Below, piece by piece: positions 9,006 through 17,664 of a DNA stretch of 64,000 bases. The notes below the pieces were generated by a model. The model was not told the origin of the DNA, ran no database searches, and saw only the letters and a program-made list of their open reading frames with translations. The stretch spans positions 124,001 through 188,000 of the forward strand of contig NZ_RQFG01000016.1 in NCBI RefSeq assembly GCF_004769235.1, read 5' to 3'. The DNA comes from Leptospira kanakyensis. GTDB taxonomy: Bacteria > Spirochaetota > Leptospiria > Leptospirales > Leptospiraceae. How positions within the stretch are numbered: position 1 is the stretch's first letter; the number at the start of each line of letters is the position of its first letter. The translations under genes were made by a program, and so were the position numbers.

Positions 9006-10520
9006 TTAAAAAAATTAATCCTTTTTCCTCTTCTTTTCATAACATCATTCACTGCTGATTGCAATCTCCTAAATTTAGAAAAAGAAAAAAATAACGATTT
9101 GGTTATGTTACTGGGAGCCTATGCCCTACTAGCAAACAATTGTACGAATGGTGCTGGGATTTGGGCGAGAGATTTAACGACGAATTCCAGTGTTTGTGTT
9201 ACAGTAGATTTGGTTGTATCTGGAACCAATGTTGAAGTTTATAAAGAAAGATCTTTATCTCTAAATTATGATCTGGCAAAGTTCGGTCGTGATTTTGATT
9301 CCATTACATTCCCAAAATTAATTTCCACTTTCGGAGTCCCAAGCGATATAGATGGGAATGGAAAAGTAAAAATCCTGGTAATGGACATTCGAGACGGAGC
9401 AACAGCAAACAGTGCTTATGTGGCAGGATACTTTGATCCCATCAACTACTTTCCCGATAATTTTTTATCAAGACTTCGTTCCAACTATGCTGAAGTTTTG
9501 TATTTAGATGGAAAAGAACTCATCGCAGCTCTTAATTTTGACACCAATGCTTTTGCATCCACAGCCGCACATGAATTCCAACATTTATTAAGATATCCCA
9601 GAATGCGAGCCGCAAACCAATCCGACGAACTTTGGATCAACGAAGGAACAAGCGAAGTAGCAAGTGATATCGCAGGGTACGGACCACAAAACAGTCGTAT
9701 GGATTGTTATTCAGGAGTGAATGATTCTCGTTGTTCCGATGGGATCAATGGAGTTTCCTTACTTGACTGGGATAATACAAGTAATGATGTACTCAAACAA
9801 TATTCTTTTGCTTATGTTTATATGCGTTATCTTTATGATATTTCAGGAACAAACGATACTCAAAGACAAAATTTTTTCAAAGAAACTGTGATTGGAGAAT
9901 CGGGTACAAGGGCCAATAGTACCGGGAATTTAATCAATTTATTTAGAAATACTACCTATGCTCCCAATTTTGATGCCTCTCTATTGGGAAACCAGAACTC
10001 CGATGTTTTCTTTCGCACTTTTGCTTTACTCAGCGCCCAAAGTTTTCAAATTGCCAATCTAACTTCTGTCGAACAGGTCACGAGTGATGGAGCTTCTCCC
10101 ACGACCATCAACTTAGCAACAGCACTCACAAGGTATCCATTATCTACGACTCTTTCACGAATTGTTACCAATCCCGTCACACCAACAACGGCACGAAGTA
10201 CAATCAAACAAGGATCTACCAATTTTTATACTCCGTCCACGGGGACTCCTTCCATTTCAGCAGGTTCTTCTAGAAAAAATTATGGAAGGGTGACAACCGC
10301 AACCACCAAAGGAATTTTCTTTTGGGCAGATTCCCCTTCTGGTTTGAATGCCAATGTCAAGTATGTGCAAACGAACAAAGAAGGGACTACCCCCACTATT
10401 CCCAAACAACCTCGTTCTTTAAAATCTGTGATTGAATCTTCTACTGGGCCAATCCCCATCTGTGGGATAGAGTTTATAGACGATGGCGTTCGTACTTTCG
10501 AAAGTATTCCAATAGAATAG
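9000..10520 (+). CDS. putative lipoprotein metallopeptidase with HEFQH zinc site (M30-like)
   Basis: The 506-residue protein has a signal peptide (MHLKKLILFPLLFITSF) followed by Cys21, a possible but atypical lipobox (TADC). The zinc-binding helix AAHEFQHLL (His191, Glu192, His195) is followed by NEGTSE at about 215, which supplies a plausible third ligand. This arrangement resembles the M30/hyicolysin group of secreted metallopeptidases. DIDGNGKVKILVMDI at about 117-131 is also seen in that group. It would act outside the cell or at the outer surface. The C-terminal 150 residues are Ser/Thr-rich and unassigned. Its 3' end overlaps the convergent DUF1574-type gene by 47 bases. Confidence 0.8.
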   Translation: MHLKKLILFPLLFITSFTADCNLLNLEKEKNNDLVMLLGAYALLANNCTNGAGIWARDLTTNSSVCVTVDLVVSGTNVEVYKERSLSLNYDLAKFGRDFDSITFPKLISTFGVPSDIDGNGKVKILVMDIRDGATANSAYVAGYFDPINYFPDNFLSRLRSNYAEVLYLDGKELIAALNFDTNAFASTAAHEFQHLLRYPRMRAANQSDELWINEGTSEVASDIAGYGPQNSRMDCYSGVNDSRCSDGINGVSLLDWDNTSNDVLKQYSFAYVYMRYLYDISGTNDTQRQNFFKETVIGESGTRANSTGNLINLFRNTTYAPNFDASLLGNQNSDVFFRTFALLSAQSFQIANLTSVEQVTSDGASPTTINLATALTRYPLSTTLSRIVTNPVTPTTARSTIKQGSTNFYTPSTGTPSISAGSSRKNYGRVTTATTKGIFFWADSPSGLNANVKYVQTNKEGTTPTIPKQPRSLKSVIESSTGPIPICGIEFIDDGVRTFESIPIE

Positions 10521-11535
10521 CACGCATCAAACTACGATAACAATCTTTGGCAACGTGACCACCGTCAGCGAACGCATTACACGTATAAGATGGTTCGTTT
10601 TTAAGTTTCAAAATCGAAAAGTTTTTACTAGCAGTGAGTGCATCAATTTCTTTTTCCCAAGTTTTCACTAAAACTTCTTTTTCCATGAGTGCCTCAAAAT
10701 CAGGAGAGGAAAGTGGCCAAATGATGATGGTTTTGATTTTTTCAGTCTGTAAACGATCCAAAATTTTTTCATAAAACCCAAATTGCATAGGGCTACGAAC
10801 ATAAGAGGCAAACAACCAATCCAAAGTTCTATGGCTTGTCATTTGTAGGGAATTAGAATCTTTCTCCATATAATTATCAATAGGTGAAAGACCATTCCCG
10901 TTGTGCGAAAGAATATAGTCATAAGTTGCCTGATGCATTTCAAAGGCATTTTCTAAATATGGATTTTTATAATTTCTCCACATTTGGTCTAGGTAAGGTT
11001 TATAAGTCCCTACTGCAAAAAGTTTGCGCCCTAAATAAAACGAAACATGGTCTTTTCCAAACAAACTGAGATTTGACAAAACATAGGATAAATCAAAACT
11101 ATAAGTTAGATTTGAACTTTTAAATACTGAGTTTTGGTTAAACTGATTTGGGTCAGTTTCCATAACAACCAAATCGGGTTTGATCCCCGCATCCAAAACC
11201 TTTGTCAGTTGGAAATCATAATAGGCAGGTGTTGTCACTGCGGAAGAAAGATTATAAATATCCCAATCCGGATAAAAAGAAACTAGTTCATCGTGATCAA
11301 AATAAAGGAGGCGTGAAGATCCCAAAATCAACATGATTTTTTTGGTTTTTGGTGTGTTCACTCCCGGTTTTTCTGAGATTAGTTTTTCTAAAAAAGCAGA
11401 TTTGGCCTTATAATTAACTGCCGTTAAATCAATTTTCGTAATTGTCTGGATATAAGGAATTCGAAATATCGCATCAACAACAAACAAAAACAATAAAAGG
11501 ATAACAGGGTAAAATAGGAACCGCGCCTTGGACAT
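10474..11535 (-). CDS. DUF1574-type membrane-anchored protein, SGNH-like
   Basis: The 353-residue protein has an N-terminal membrane anchor (FLFYPVILLLFLFVVDAIF) and an extracytoplasmic domain. LILGSSRLLYFDHDELV resembles an SGNH block I with GSS, and IIIWPLSSPDF and a C-terminal GGHVAKDCYRSL may give the other blocks. In my knowledge this is the Leptospira family DUF1574, of unknown role. It is similar in outline to the SGNH-like protein at 3559-5121 and may act on surface sugars. The last 47 bases of coding sequence lie opposite the end of the HEFQH peptidase gene. Confidence 0.65.
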   Translation of the reverse strand: MSKARFLFYPVILLLFLFVVDAIFRIPYIQTITKIDLTAVNYKAKSAFLEKLISEKPGVNTPKTKKIMLILGSSRLLYFDHDELVSFYPDWDIYNLSSAVTTPAYYDFQLTKVLDAGIKPDLVVMETDPNQFNQNSVFKSSNLTYSFDLSYVLSNLSLFGKDHVSFYLGRKLFAVGTYKPYLDQMWRNYKNPYLENAFEMHQATYDYILSHNGNGLSPIDNYMEKDSNSLQMTSHRTLDWLFASYVRSPMQFGFYEKILDRLQTEKIKTIIIWPLSSPDFEALMEKEVLVKTWEKEIDALTASKNFSILKLKNEPSYTCNAFADGGHVAKDCYRSLMRAILLEYFRKYERHRL

Positions 11536-11584
11536 ATCTGAAAGGAGAAAGGAAACGGATTTAATTGTAAAGCGAATTGAAGAG

Positions 11585-11611
11585 CCTCCCCCGAGGTTTC
11601 TTTCGAGGGAG
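11585..11611 (-). terminator. GC-rich hairpin after the 11620-11982 gene
   Basis: CTCCCCCG (11586-11593) pairs with CGAGGGAG (11604-11611) with one G-T pair. It lies 8 bases beyond the stop codon of the minus-strand gene. There is no long T run on the minus strand, so termination strength is uncertain. Confidence 0.45.
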
Positions 11612-11619
11612 TAAAAATA

Positions 11620-11982
11620 TTAAGCGACTTGGATGCGAGCGAGTTTACGTTTCTTTTTTAAATTGACAAACCAGTCATCAGCGTTTCTGACATGGCTTAC
11701 TAATTTTTTTACGTATTCTCTGTTTTCTGGGTTCAGAATCTCACGTGCTTCTTGGATGATTTCTTCCACTGTTTTCACATGGAAGGTAAAATAACTAGTA
11801 AAGAGCTCGTAATACTCTCTATCTGTATTTTCCCAGTCCTTTGACTGTATGTCAGTGTAAAATTCAGATAACTGTGGTATGTCGATCTCAGGTGTCGCAT
11901 CAAAATGATTGTTCATCATTGCGATACGGTCAGTTATATCAGTTAATTTCTGGAAATAAGTTTCCAATTCGGGATATTCCAT
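11620..11982 (-). CDS. conserved-looking cytoplasmic protein of unknown function
   Basis: 120 residues with no signal sequence or membrane segment. Composition suggests an all-helical fold: acidic N-terminal two thirds (ELETYFQKLTDITDRI) and a basic C-terminus (NLKKKRKLARIQ). Tyr and Phe are frequent in the middle (REYYELFTSYFTFHV). I do not recognise the family. AGGAGG-like sequence (GGAGGGCTGG) lies about 8 bases before the ATG, which supports the start. It has its own hairpin downstream and stands alone between the DUF1574-type gene and the SRPBCC gene. Confidence 0.65.
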   Translation of the reverse strand: MEYPELETYFQKLTDITDRIAMMNNHFDATPEIDIPQLSEFYTDIQSKDWENTDREYYELFTSYFTFHVKTVEEIIQEAREILNPENREYVKKLVSHVRNADDWFVNLKKKRKLARIQVA

Positions 11983-12040
11983 CTTCCAGCCCTCCTTAAC
12001 AACCCTTACTTTTACCAGGATTTTAGAAAGGCCTTAGAGA

Positions 12041-12496
12041 TCAAGATTTTTTAAAAAATTTAGTGATATCCGGATTTTGTTTTAGAAAGTCTTTTAAGTG
12101 TAAAGCTTGCCCATCCCAGGCCTCTTTGGCACCTTCTAGCCAAACATCTGAACCTTCCCCATCAGGGAATCCTCCGTTAACAATTGTTAATTGAGAAGAG
12201 TTTGGACCTTTGGATTCAAATAATAATTGTAAATAAATAGCACCTGCGGGATCTGCAGGATGGTCTTTCCATTCCATTACCAATTCTTTTAATGGTTCGA
12301 TCTTTTTATAGATTCCATGAGTGGTGAAATCACCTTCTAATCCCAATTTCCAAGTCCATGAAAAGTCACCGCCAACCTTTGGCCTACCCCTTACCTCATC
12401 TGCCAACCAATGTACTAACACTTCGTAGACGGTAACACCCGACCACAATCGTTCTATTGGTTCATCAAAGGTAAATACAGACTGGGTTTCTCTCAT
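12041..12496 (-). CDS. SRPBCC/AHSA1-type domain protein
   Basis: About 151 residues from the ATG at 12496; the longer frame from 12532 adds 12 residues without family character. VFTFDEPIERLWSGVTVYEVLVHW at the start and the GGDFSWTW and LVMEWKD elements match the helix-grip AHSA1-like fold (Aha1 C-terminal-like, START superfamily), which binds small hydrophobic ligands in a cavity. No clear ribosome site is visible. It follows the fatty-acid-modifying cluster in the same direction, about 100 bases downstream of CFA synthase, so a lipid-related job is possible but not shown. Confidence 0.7.
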   Translation of the reverse strand: MRETQSVFTFDEPIERLWSGVTVYEVLVHWLADEVRGRPKVGGDFSWTWKLGLEGDFTTHGIYKKIEPLKELVMEWKDHPADPAGAIYLQLLFESKGPNSSQLTIVNGGFPDGEGSDVWLEGAKEAWDGQALHLKDFLKQNPDITKFFKKS

Positions 12497-12593
12497 AGAC
12501 AGAGTAGTAAAAACTAGGGTTTGCCTTGGCAAGATGTTTTTTGGAGGGAACTACCGGAGGGATTCCCCACCAGTAGTCAGGTTTAGTACGAAT

Positions 12594-13907
12594 TTAGAGA
12601 ACCAGATTGTTTGGCCTAACATATACAGACTGAATCACACTGATGTTTCGCATCTGGAAGGCAGCTGCACAATAAGCCAAATAGTATCTCCATTTTCTAA
12701 TGAAGGTTTCACTATAACCTTGGTTTCTTACCTCTGTCAAATTTTCTTCAAATGCTTTTAACCAAAGTCTAAGTGTCTTCGCATAACTCATACCCATATC
12801 TTCCAAATGAAATAAATACATATCTCCTGTACGATTGATAGCTTGGTTCATACGACCAATGGATGGCAAAAGGGAACCGGGGAAAATATGTTTCTGAATG
12901 AAATCAATTCCATTTTTGAACGAAGTAAACCTAGAGTCAGGACAAGTAATGACTTGTAAGGCCATAATCCCGTCTTTTGTCAAAAGGTCTTGGCATTTCT
13001 GAAAGAAGGTTTCATAAAATGCATCCCCTACCGCTTCTAACATTTCGACGGAAACAATTTTGGTAAATTGTCCTTCGATCTTTCGATAATCCTGGATACG
13101 AATTTCGATTTTGTCAGAAAGACCTTCCTTTGCGATCCTTTCTTTAGCATAAACATATTGTTCTTCAGAAAGGGTAACAGTCGTCACACGGCATCCATAG
13201 TTTTTTGCCGCATGAATGGATAAAAATCCCCAACCACTTCCAATCTCTAAAAGATGATCACCTGAATTTAATTTTAACTTTTGGCAAAGTTTGTCCACTT
13301 TTCTTGTTTGGGCTTCTTCTAAACTATCTTCCAAAGATTCAAAATAGGCAGAACTATAAGTCATAGACGGATCAAGAAACAATTTATAAAATTTGTTTCC
13401 TAAATCATAATGTTCTATGATATTTTTTTTACTTCCTGTGAGTGTGTTTTTCCTCAAAAAATGCAGGAATTTATTGCCTAAATTGAATAAATCCAGATGG
13501 AAAAGTTTTTTCTTAGCACCAGATAGACTTGGACTCTCATCCACATTCAATATAAACCAAGAAATTACGTTTTCTATGGAATCAGTTTCCCAATCTCCCG
13601 TTAAATAGGATTCGGAAAAACCAATATCACCATATAACACTGATTTCTTGAAGAAAACAGGGTCTTTTACATGAATCAGTGCCGAATGAAACTTTGGATC
13701 TACAGTTGCATTTGGATCACCTAAGGTAATTTGATCTCCATCGGGAAGGATCATTCTAAGGGATCCTCTTTTCATGGAACTCATGGCTTTCAAAAATATT
13801 TTCCTGTAAATCGGAAATTGTTCTAAAGTAGACTTGTTCTTTAATTCGGTAAAAAGTTTTGAATCAATCGTGTCTTGTAAGAGGGACTGGTTCTGTGATT
13901 TTTCCAA
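12594..13907 (-). CDS. cfa: cyclopropane-fatty-acyl-phospholipid synthase family methyltransferase
   Basis: The 437-residue protein has the CFA-synthase signature: ENVISWFI in the N-terminal domain, NIIEHYDLGNKFYKLFLD, MTYSSAYFES, the SAM-binding loop LLEIGSGWGFLSI and VSVEMLEAVGD. The family transfers a methylene or methyl group from S-adenosylmethionine to double bonds of membrane lipids. The reading frame overlaps the end of the DUF1365 gene by 44 bases, which is large. A later start is possible, but the N-terminus still looks natural. In the FAD-oxidoreductase/DUF1365/CFA arrangement, known in many bacteria, the product may be a methylated or otherwise modified fatty acid rather than plain cyclopropane. 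Confidence 0.88.
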   Translation of the reverse strand: MEKSQNQSLLQDTIDSKLFTELKNKSTLEQFPIYRKIFLKAMSSMKRGSLRMILPDGDQITLGDPNATVDPKFHSALIHVKDPVFFKKSVLYGDIGFSESYLTGDWETDSIENVISWFILNVDESPSLSGAKKKLFHLDLFNLGNKFLHFLRKNTLTGSKKNIIEHYDLGNKFYKLFLDPSMTYSSAYFESLEDSLEEAQTRKVDKLCQKLKLNSGDHLLEIGSGWGFLSIHAAKNYGCRVTTVTLSEEQYVYAKERIAKEGLSDKIEIRIQDYRKIEGQFTKIVSVEMLEAVGDAFYETFFQKCQDLLTKDGIMALQVITCPDSRFTSFKNGIDFIQKHIFPGSLLPSIGRMNQAINRTGDMYLFHLEDMGMSYAKTLRLWLKAFEENLTEVRNQGYSETFIRKWRYYLAYCAAAFQMRNISVIQSVYVRPNNLVL

Positions 13908-14682
13908 GGGGAACTCCTGTTTGTTTCTCTAAGTTTTGGTGTTTCGAAATGTATGGAATTTTTTTGATCCATAGCTTGAAGGCTTGCCAATGAATCAACG
14001 TTATTATTTTGACGGTGATGAATGGGAATTGGGTAAAAAGTTTTAATAAGTATTTTGATTGGAATGGAATTTTTTTTCCAAGAAAGGAAGTGGTTAAAAT
14101 TCTTTTTCCATTTTCGTAAGAGTCGACACCAATCTGCAATTGATTGTTGGGTAAGTTCAATCGGAACTCAAATTCAGAATCCAAACTGATAAAAGGTGAG
14201 ACATAAAAGTTTTTTGGTTCTCTGATATAAACTTCTGGATCCGCAATGGTTCCTTTGGCTTTTTTAAAATAACCTACATAGGGTTTGATTTCACCGAAAG
14301 TATTCCCGACTTCTGCGATCGATACAAGTGGATTCCCTTCCTTATCATAACAAAAATAAAAACTTACCGGATTAAACACATAACCTAGCACACGAAGGTT
14401 TGTGAGAAGAAATATCTTTCCAATATTTTTAACCCCGGAGGCTTCTAGAAAAGACTTAACGTTTTCATAAACTGTTCCTTTTTCAAATTGGATATGGTCC
14501 TTATCATAAAAGGAAAACAAATTGAAACGATTCCGAGAAAACCAAAAACTTTCGTGGGACAACTGGTCTATTTCTGAGAGATCCAAATAAAAATTAAAAA
14601 TCCGGTATTGGAATTTGTTTGGTTTCGGAGCCGTCCGTGTATGGAACACGTCCGCCTCGTACATACAAGAGTTTAAGTCCAT
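13864..14682 (-). CDS. DUF1365 family protein
   Basis: 272 residues. The start (SCMYEADVFHTRTAPKPNKFQYRIFNFYLDL), LGYVFNPVSFYFCYDKEGNPL and the KNFYVSPFISLDSEFEF region are hallmarks of DUF1365, a family with no proven reaction that is nearly always next to the FAD-dependent COG2907-type oxidoreductase and CFA synthase. A role in modifying membrane fatty acids is inferred from that linkage. The start overlaps the oxidoreductase gene by 10 bases and the end overlaps CFA synthase, so the three are one translationally coupled unit. Confidence 0.88.
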   Translation of the reverse strand: MDLNSCMYEADVFHTRTAPKPNKFQYRIFNFYLDLSEIDQLSHESFWFSRNRFNLFSFYDKDHIQFEKGTVYENVKSFLEASGVKNIGKIFLLTNLRVLGYVFNPVSFYFCYDKEGNPLVSIAEVGNTFGEIKPYVGYFKKAKGTIADPEVYIREPKNFYVSPFISLDSEFEFRLNLPNNQLQIGVDSYENGKRILTTSFLGKKIPFQSKYLLKLFTQFPFITVKIITLIHWQAFKLWIKKIPYISKHQNLEKQTGVPLGKITEPVPLTRHD

Positions 14683-15944
14683 GGATCCCTTTTCAGAATG
14701 TCACGGGAAACATTCACTGCAGATAAAAATCCATCTTCATGAAATCCATATCGGAAGTAAGCACCCGCGTAATAAATAGGCCCATTTTGGTTTAATTCAA
14801 ACAAACGGTTTTGCCCAAGAGAGGCCTCAACAGAAAAAAGTGGGTGTTCATAATCAATTTTTTGAATGATTTTGTCTTTTGCCACGCGGCCTGGGTCATT
14901 GATGGTCACAAAATAATTTTGTTTTTTAGAAACATTTTGCAAACGATTCATCCAATAAATCGTGTAGGGATTTTGTTTTCCGGATTCATCTTCTACAATT
15001 TTATAATTCCAACTCGACCAACAAGATGATACATTTGGCATATCACTCGCATCCGTATGTAAGGTGGCTGTATTGTGTTGGTATTTGTAAAGAGGAAGGA
15101 GTTCGTTTTCCAATTTTGTCGGATTCCCAAGTAATTTCGCAGAAATATGGCCATGAGTGGCAAGTAAAACCTTATCAAAGATTTCCTTTTTTCCTTCACC
15201 AAATACAAGTTCCACCTTACCGTCACTCGTACGGTTCACTTGTTTGACGGGAGTATTCAGACGGAATTTTTCTTTGATGGGGGGAATGATTCTTTTGATA
15301 TATTCATGAGAACCACCATCCACCGTATACCATTGGTGTTGGGTGTTCAGTCCCAAAAATCCATGGTTATAAAAAAACCGAATGAGTGACTTGGCTGGAA
15401 ATTCCAACATCAGATCGGGAGGAGTCGACCAAACCGCAGAACTCATAGGAATTAAATAAAAATTTAGGATGTCTTTCCCATATCCAAAGGCCTCCATATA
15501 CTGGCCTAAATTCCAAGTATCATATTTGGGATCGTCTAAAATTTTGGGAGCCGTTTTGTTGAACCGGTCAATCTCGAGTAACATCTTCAAATACCGAGGT
15601 CGAAACAGATTTTTTTTCTGAGCGAACAATCCAGAAAGTCCAGACCCACAAAACTCTAATTTGGTGGGATCATGTTGCACACTAAAAGACATATCCGATT
15701 TTTTTGTAGGAACGTTTAATGTTTGGAAAAGTCTAAGTAAGTTTGGGTAGGTTACGTGGTTGAATACAATGAATCCTGTATCAATTGGTATCTTTACGCC
15801 ATCTTCTTCTACCATTACCGTATTGGTATGTCCGCCGATGTAGTTGGCATTGTCAAAAATGGTTAAATCAAAATTGTTTTTTAAAAAGTATGCGGAACCG
15901 AGACCGGCGATTCCTGTACCGACGATGGCTAATTTTTCTTTCAC
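14673..15944 (-). CDS. FAD-dependent oxidoreductase (COG2907-type amine-oxidase fold)
   Basis: The 423-residue protein opens with a dinucleotide-binding fold (LAIVGTGIAGLGSAYFLKN, then LTIFDNANYIGGHTNTV), followed by DTGFIVFNHVTYPNL and TVDGGSHEYIKRI, typical of the NAD(P)/FAD-binding COG2907 family related to amine oxidases and phytoene desaturases. The C-terminal GPIYYAGAYFRYGFHEDG closes the FAD site. It is thought to oxidise or desaturate a lipid substrate together with its partners DUF1365 and CFA synthase. It starts 26 bases after pyrF ends, so it could also be read from the speE/pyrF operon. Confidence 0.88.
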   Translation of the reverse strand: MKEKLAIVGTGIAGLGSAYFLKNNFDLTIFDNANYIGGHTNTVMVEEDGVKIPIDTGFIVFNHVTYPNLLRLFQTLNVPTKKSDMSFSVQHDPTKLEFCGSGLSGLFAQKKNLFRPRYLKMLLEIDRFNKTAPKILDDPKYDTWNLGQYMEAFGYGKDILNFYLIPMSSAVWSTPPDLMLEFPAKSLIRFFYNHGFLGLNTQHQWYTVDGGSHEYIKRIIPPIKEKFRLNTPVKQVNRTSDGKVELVFGEGKKEIFDKVLLATHGHISAKLLGNPTKLENELLPLYKYQHNTATLHTDASDMPNVSSCWSSWNYKIVEDESGKQNPYTIYWMNRLQNVSKKQNYFVTINDPGRVAKDKIIQKIDYEHPLFSVEASLGQNRLFELNQNGPIYYAGAYFRYGFHEDGFLSAVNVSRDILKRDPWT

Positions 15945-15970
15945 TTGTTTCCCTTTCGGTCATTAGACCG

Positions 15971-16798
15971 TTAGAGAAAGAGTTGGTTCATTTGAAGATG
16001 GACTTCTTCCGCTTTCTTTTGTGCAGTTTGTCCGAAATTATCTTCCAAAGAACTGAGAGTGATCCCCCGAGAAGAATTGATGAGAGAACGATTTCCGGAA
16101 GCTTGGATGATGGATTCTAAGTCCCCACCTTGTGCTCCGAATCCGGGGATAAGAAAATACAATTCAGGGTGGCGATTGCGTAAGGATTGAATTTCGGATG
16201 GATGGGTTCCCCCAACGACAAGTCCTACTTGGTCTGGATACTCCTTTCCAAGTTTTGCCATTTGGTCACTCACCTCTTCATACAAATAAAGATCCTTACC
16301 CAAAAGTTTTTGTTTTTGGAAATCTTCTGAACTTGGATTTGATGTGAGTCCGAGTACAAAAATATACCCACCTAGGTCGAGGTATGGAACCAGACTGTCT
16401 CGCCCCATATACGGATTGACGGTGAGGGCATCCACACCCAAGGTTTCAAAAAAATACTTAGCATATTCTTTGGAAGTATTGGCAAGGTCACCACGTTTGG
16501 CATCCATCACAATGGGAACTAACGGAGAAACTTCCCTCATCAACCGAACCATATACTCTAAAGCAAAATATCCCTCTGCCCCCAACCTTTCAAAAAAAGC
16601 AACATTGGGTTTCCAAGCCGCTGCATAAGAATGTGTGTAACGAATGATGGTTTCTGTAAAATGGACAAGAGGTGCTTTCGAATCCAAACTTACCTTCGGT
16701 AACTTTTCCAATTCAGGATCGAGACCAATACAAAGAAGAGATTTTAAGGTATCTCGTCTGAATTCGAATTTTTGAATGAAGTTGGATTTGAAATTCAC
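15971..16798 (-). CDS. pyrF: orotidine 5'-phosphate decarboxylase
   Basis: The 275-residue length is typical of the longer type 2 subfamily. Visible signatures are LLCIGLDPELEKLP near the start, AAWKPNVAFFERLG, the active-site VMDAKRGDLANTSKEYAKYFF and VNPYMGRDSL, and the phosphate-binding PGFGAQGGD. The enzyme makes UMP, the last step of de novo pyrimidine synthesis in the cytoplasm. Its ATG overlaps the stop of the upstream lipoprotein gene by 4 bases (ATGA), so it is translated from an operon with genes of unrelated function. Confidence 0.95.
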   Translation of the reverse strand: MNFKSNFIQKFEFRRDTLKSLLCIGLDPELEKLPKVSLDSKAPLVHFTETIIRYTHSYAAAWKPNVAFFERLGAEGYFALEYMVRLMREVSPLVPIVMDAKRGDLANTSKEYAKYFFETLGVDALTVNPYMGRDSLVPYLDLGGYIFVLGLTSNPSSEDFQKQKLLGKDLYLYEEVSDQMAKLGKEYPDQVGLVVGGTHPSEIQSLRNRHPELYFLIPGFGAQGGDLESIIQASGNRSLINSSRGITLSSLEDNFGQTAQKKAEEVHLQMNQLFL

Positions 16799-17664
16799 TT
16801 AGGTTCCTTAAATTGGATCTTCTGTTTTCTTTTTTCTAATTCGCTATCGATATCTCGTTTTTTATAGCGACCATATATATGTCCAGGGATCACAGTGAGT
16901 GCAGTGATCGGATTTGCCACGACATCACCAATTGCACCTCCCACATAAGTAGAGTAAGCTGGAGTAAGTAACTCATAAGAGGACTCTAATTGTTCTTTAT
17001 CATTTTTTTCCGCAAAATAATTGAGAGCGTCATCAGAAGCCCTCGCTTCATGATACAAAGAACCAACCACTGGGATGGCATACATAGTAGCATAAAGAGT
17101 TCTTTTTTCTCTTTGTGCAAAATCCTTGGCATGACCCCCTTCATGAATCACGACCGCTGGTAAATCAGAGTACACATTGATCGTGTTGGTAAAAGAATTG
17201 TAATGGTCTCCTCCAACGGTTCCTGCAAGCAGACGGCCAGGTAGAAAGGTATAAGCAAGTAGAGAAATAGATCCAAAAAAGTAACGAATGACCGGATTGA
17301 TATTTTTATTTTTAGGGAGTCGTTTCCATTCCGAAAGTGGTGCGTATTGGTTGAAACGAACTTTCACATCCCGTAAATTATTTTCTTTGATATAACGAAT
17401 CAAATACTCTTTTGTTTCTTTTGAAATGTGATGGTTGTCTGCTTTTAGATTCCAAAGAACCAACTTGGAAGGAAGAGAAAAAATCCAATTCCCCGTTTGG
17501 TCTAAAATCCAAACTGGTTCCCCTTCTTCAAATTGTGGATCATCTTCGGTAAATTCGGGACTAGGAAGGTATGGATTTCCATAATTGTATGGTTTTTCCA
17601 ATGAATAACAATTTGTGAAACAAAAACTAAGGCCAAGGATTAATACAAAGGAAAAAAATTTCAT
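16795..17664 (-). CDS. zincin-like lipoprotein with HEGGH motif
   Basis: The 289-residue protein has a signal peptide and lipobox-like FTNC (Cys19). DLPAVVIHEGGHAKDF contains HEGGH (174-178), which fits the HExxH zinc site; YHEARASDDAL (Glu206) follows about 30 residues later and resembles the E-x-x-x-D third-ligand helix of M48-type peptidases. Two hydrophobic stretches flank the site (IRYFFGSISLLAYTFLPG and a Val/Ile-rich segment near 240). A periplasmic-side metallopeptidase or a derivative is likely; no substrate is apparent. It lies between another lipoprotein gene and pyrF with 4-base overlaps on both sides. Confidence 0.65.
   Translation of the reverse strand: MKFFSFVLILGLSFCFTNCYSLEKPYNYGNPYLPSPEFTEDDPQFEEGEPVWILDQTGNWIFSLPSKLVLWNLKADNHHISKETKEYLIRYIKENNLRDVKVRFNQYAPLSEWKRLPKNKNINPVIRYFFGSISLLAYTFLPGRLLAGTVGGDHYNSFTNTINVYSDLPAVVIHEGGHAKDFAQREKRTLYATMYAIPVVGSLYHEARASDDALNYFAEKNDKEQLESSYELLTPAYSTYVGGAIGDVVANPITALTVIPGHIYGRYKKRDIDSELEKRKQKIQFKEPK

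Noticed and set aside
12521..12532. TTGCC-TT-GGCAA palindrome near the SRPBCC gene
   Set aside because: Short (5-bp arms), single copy and not placed over a visible promoter.
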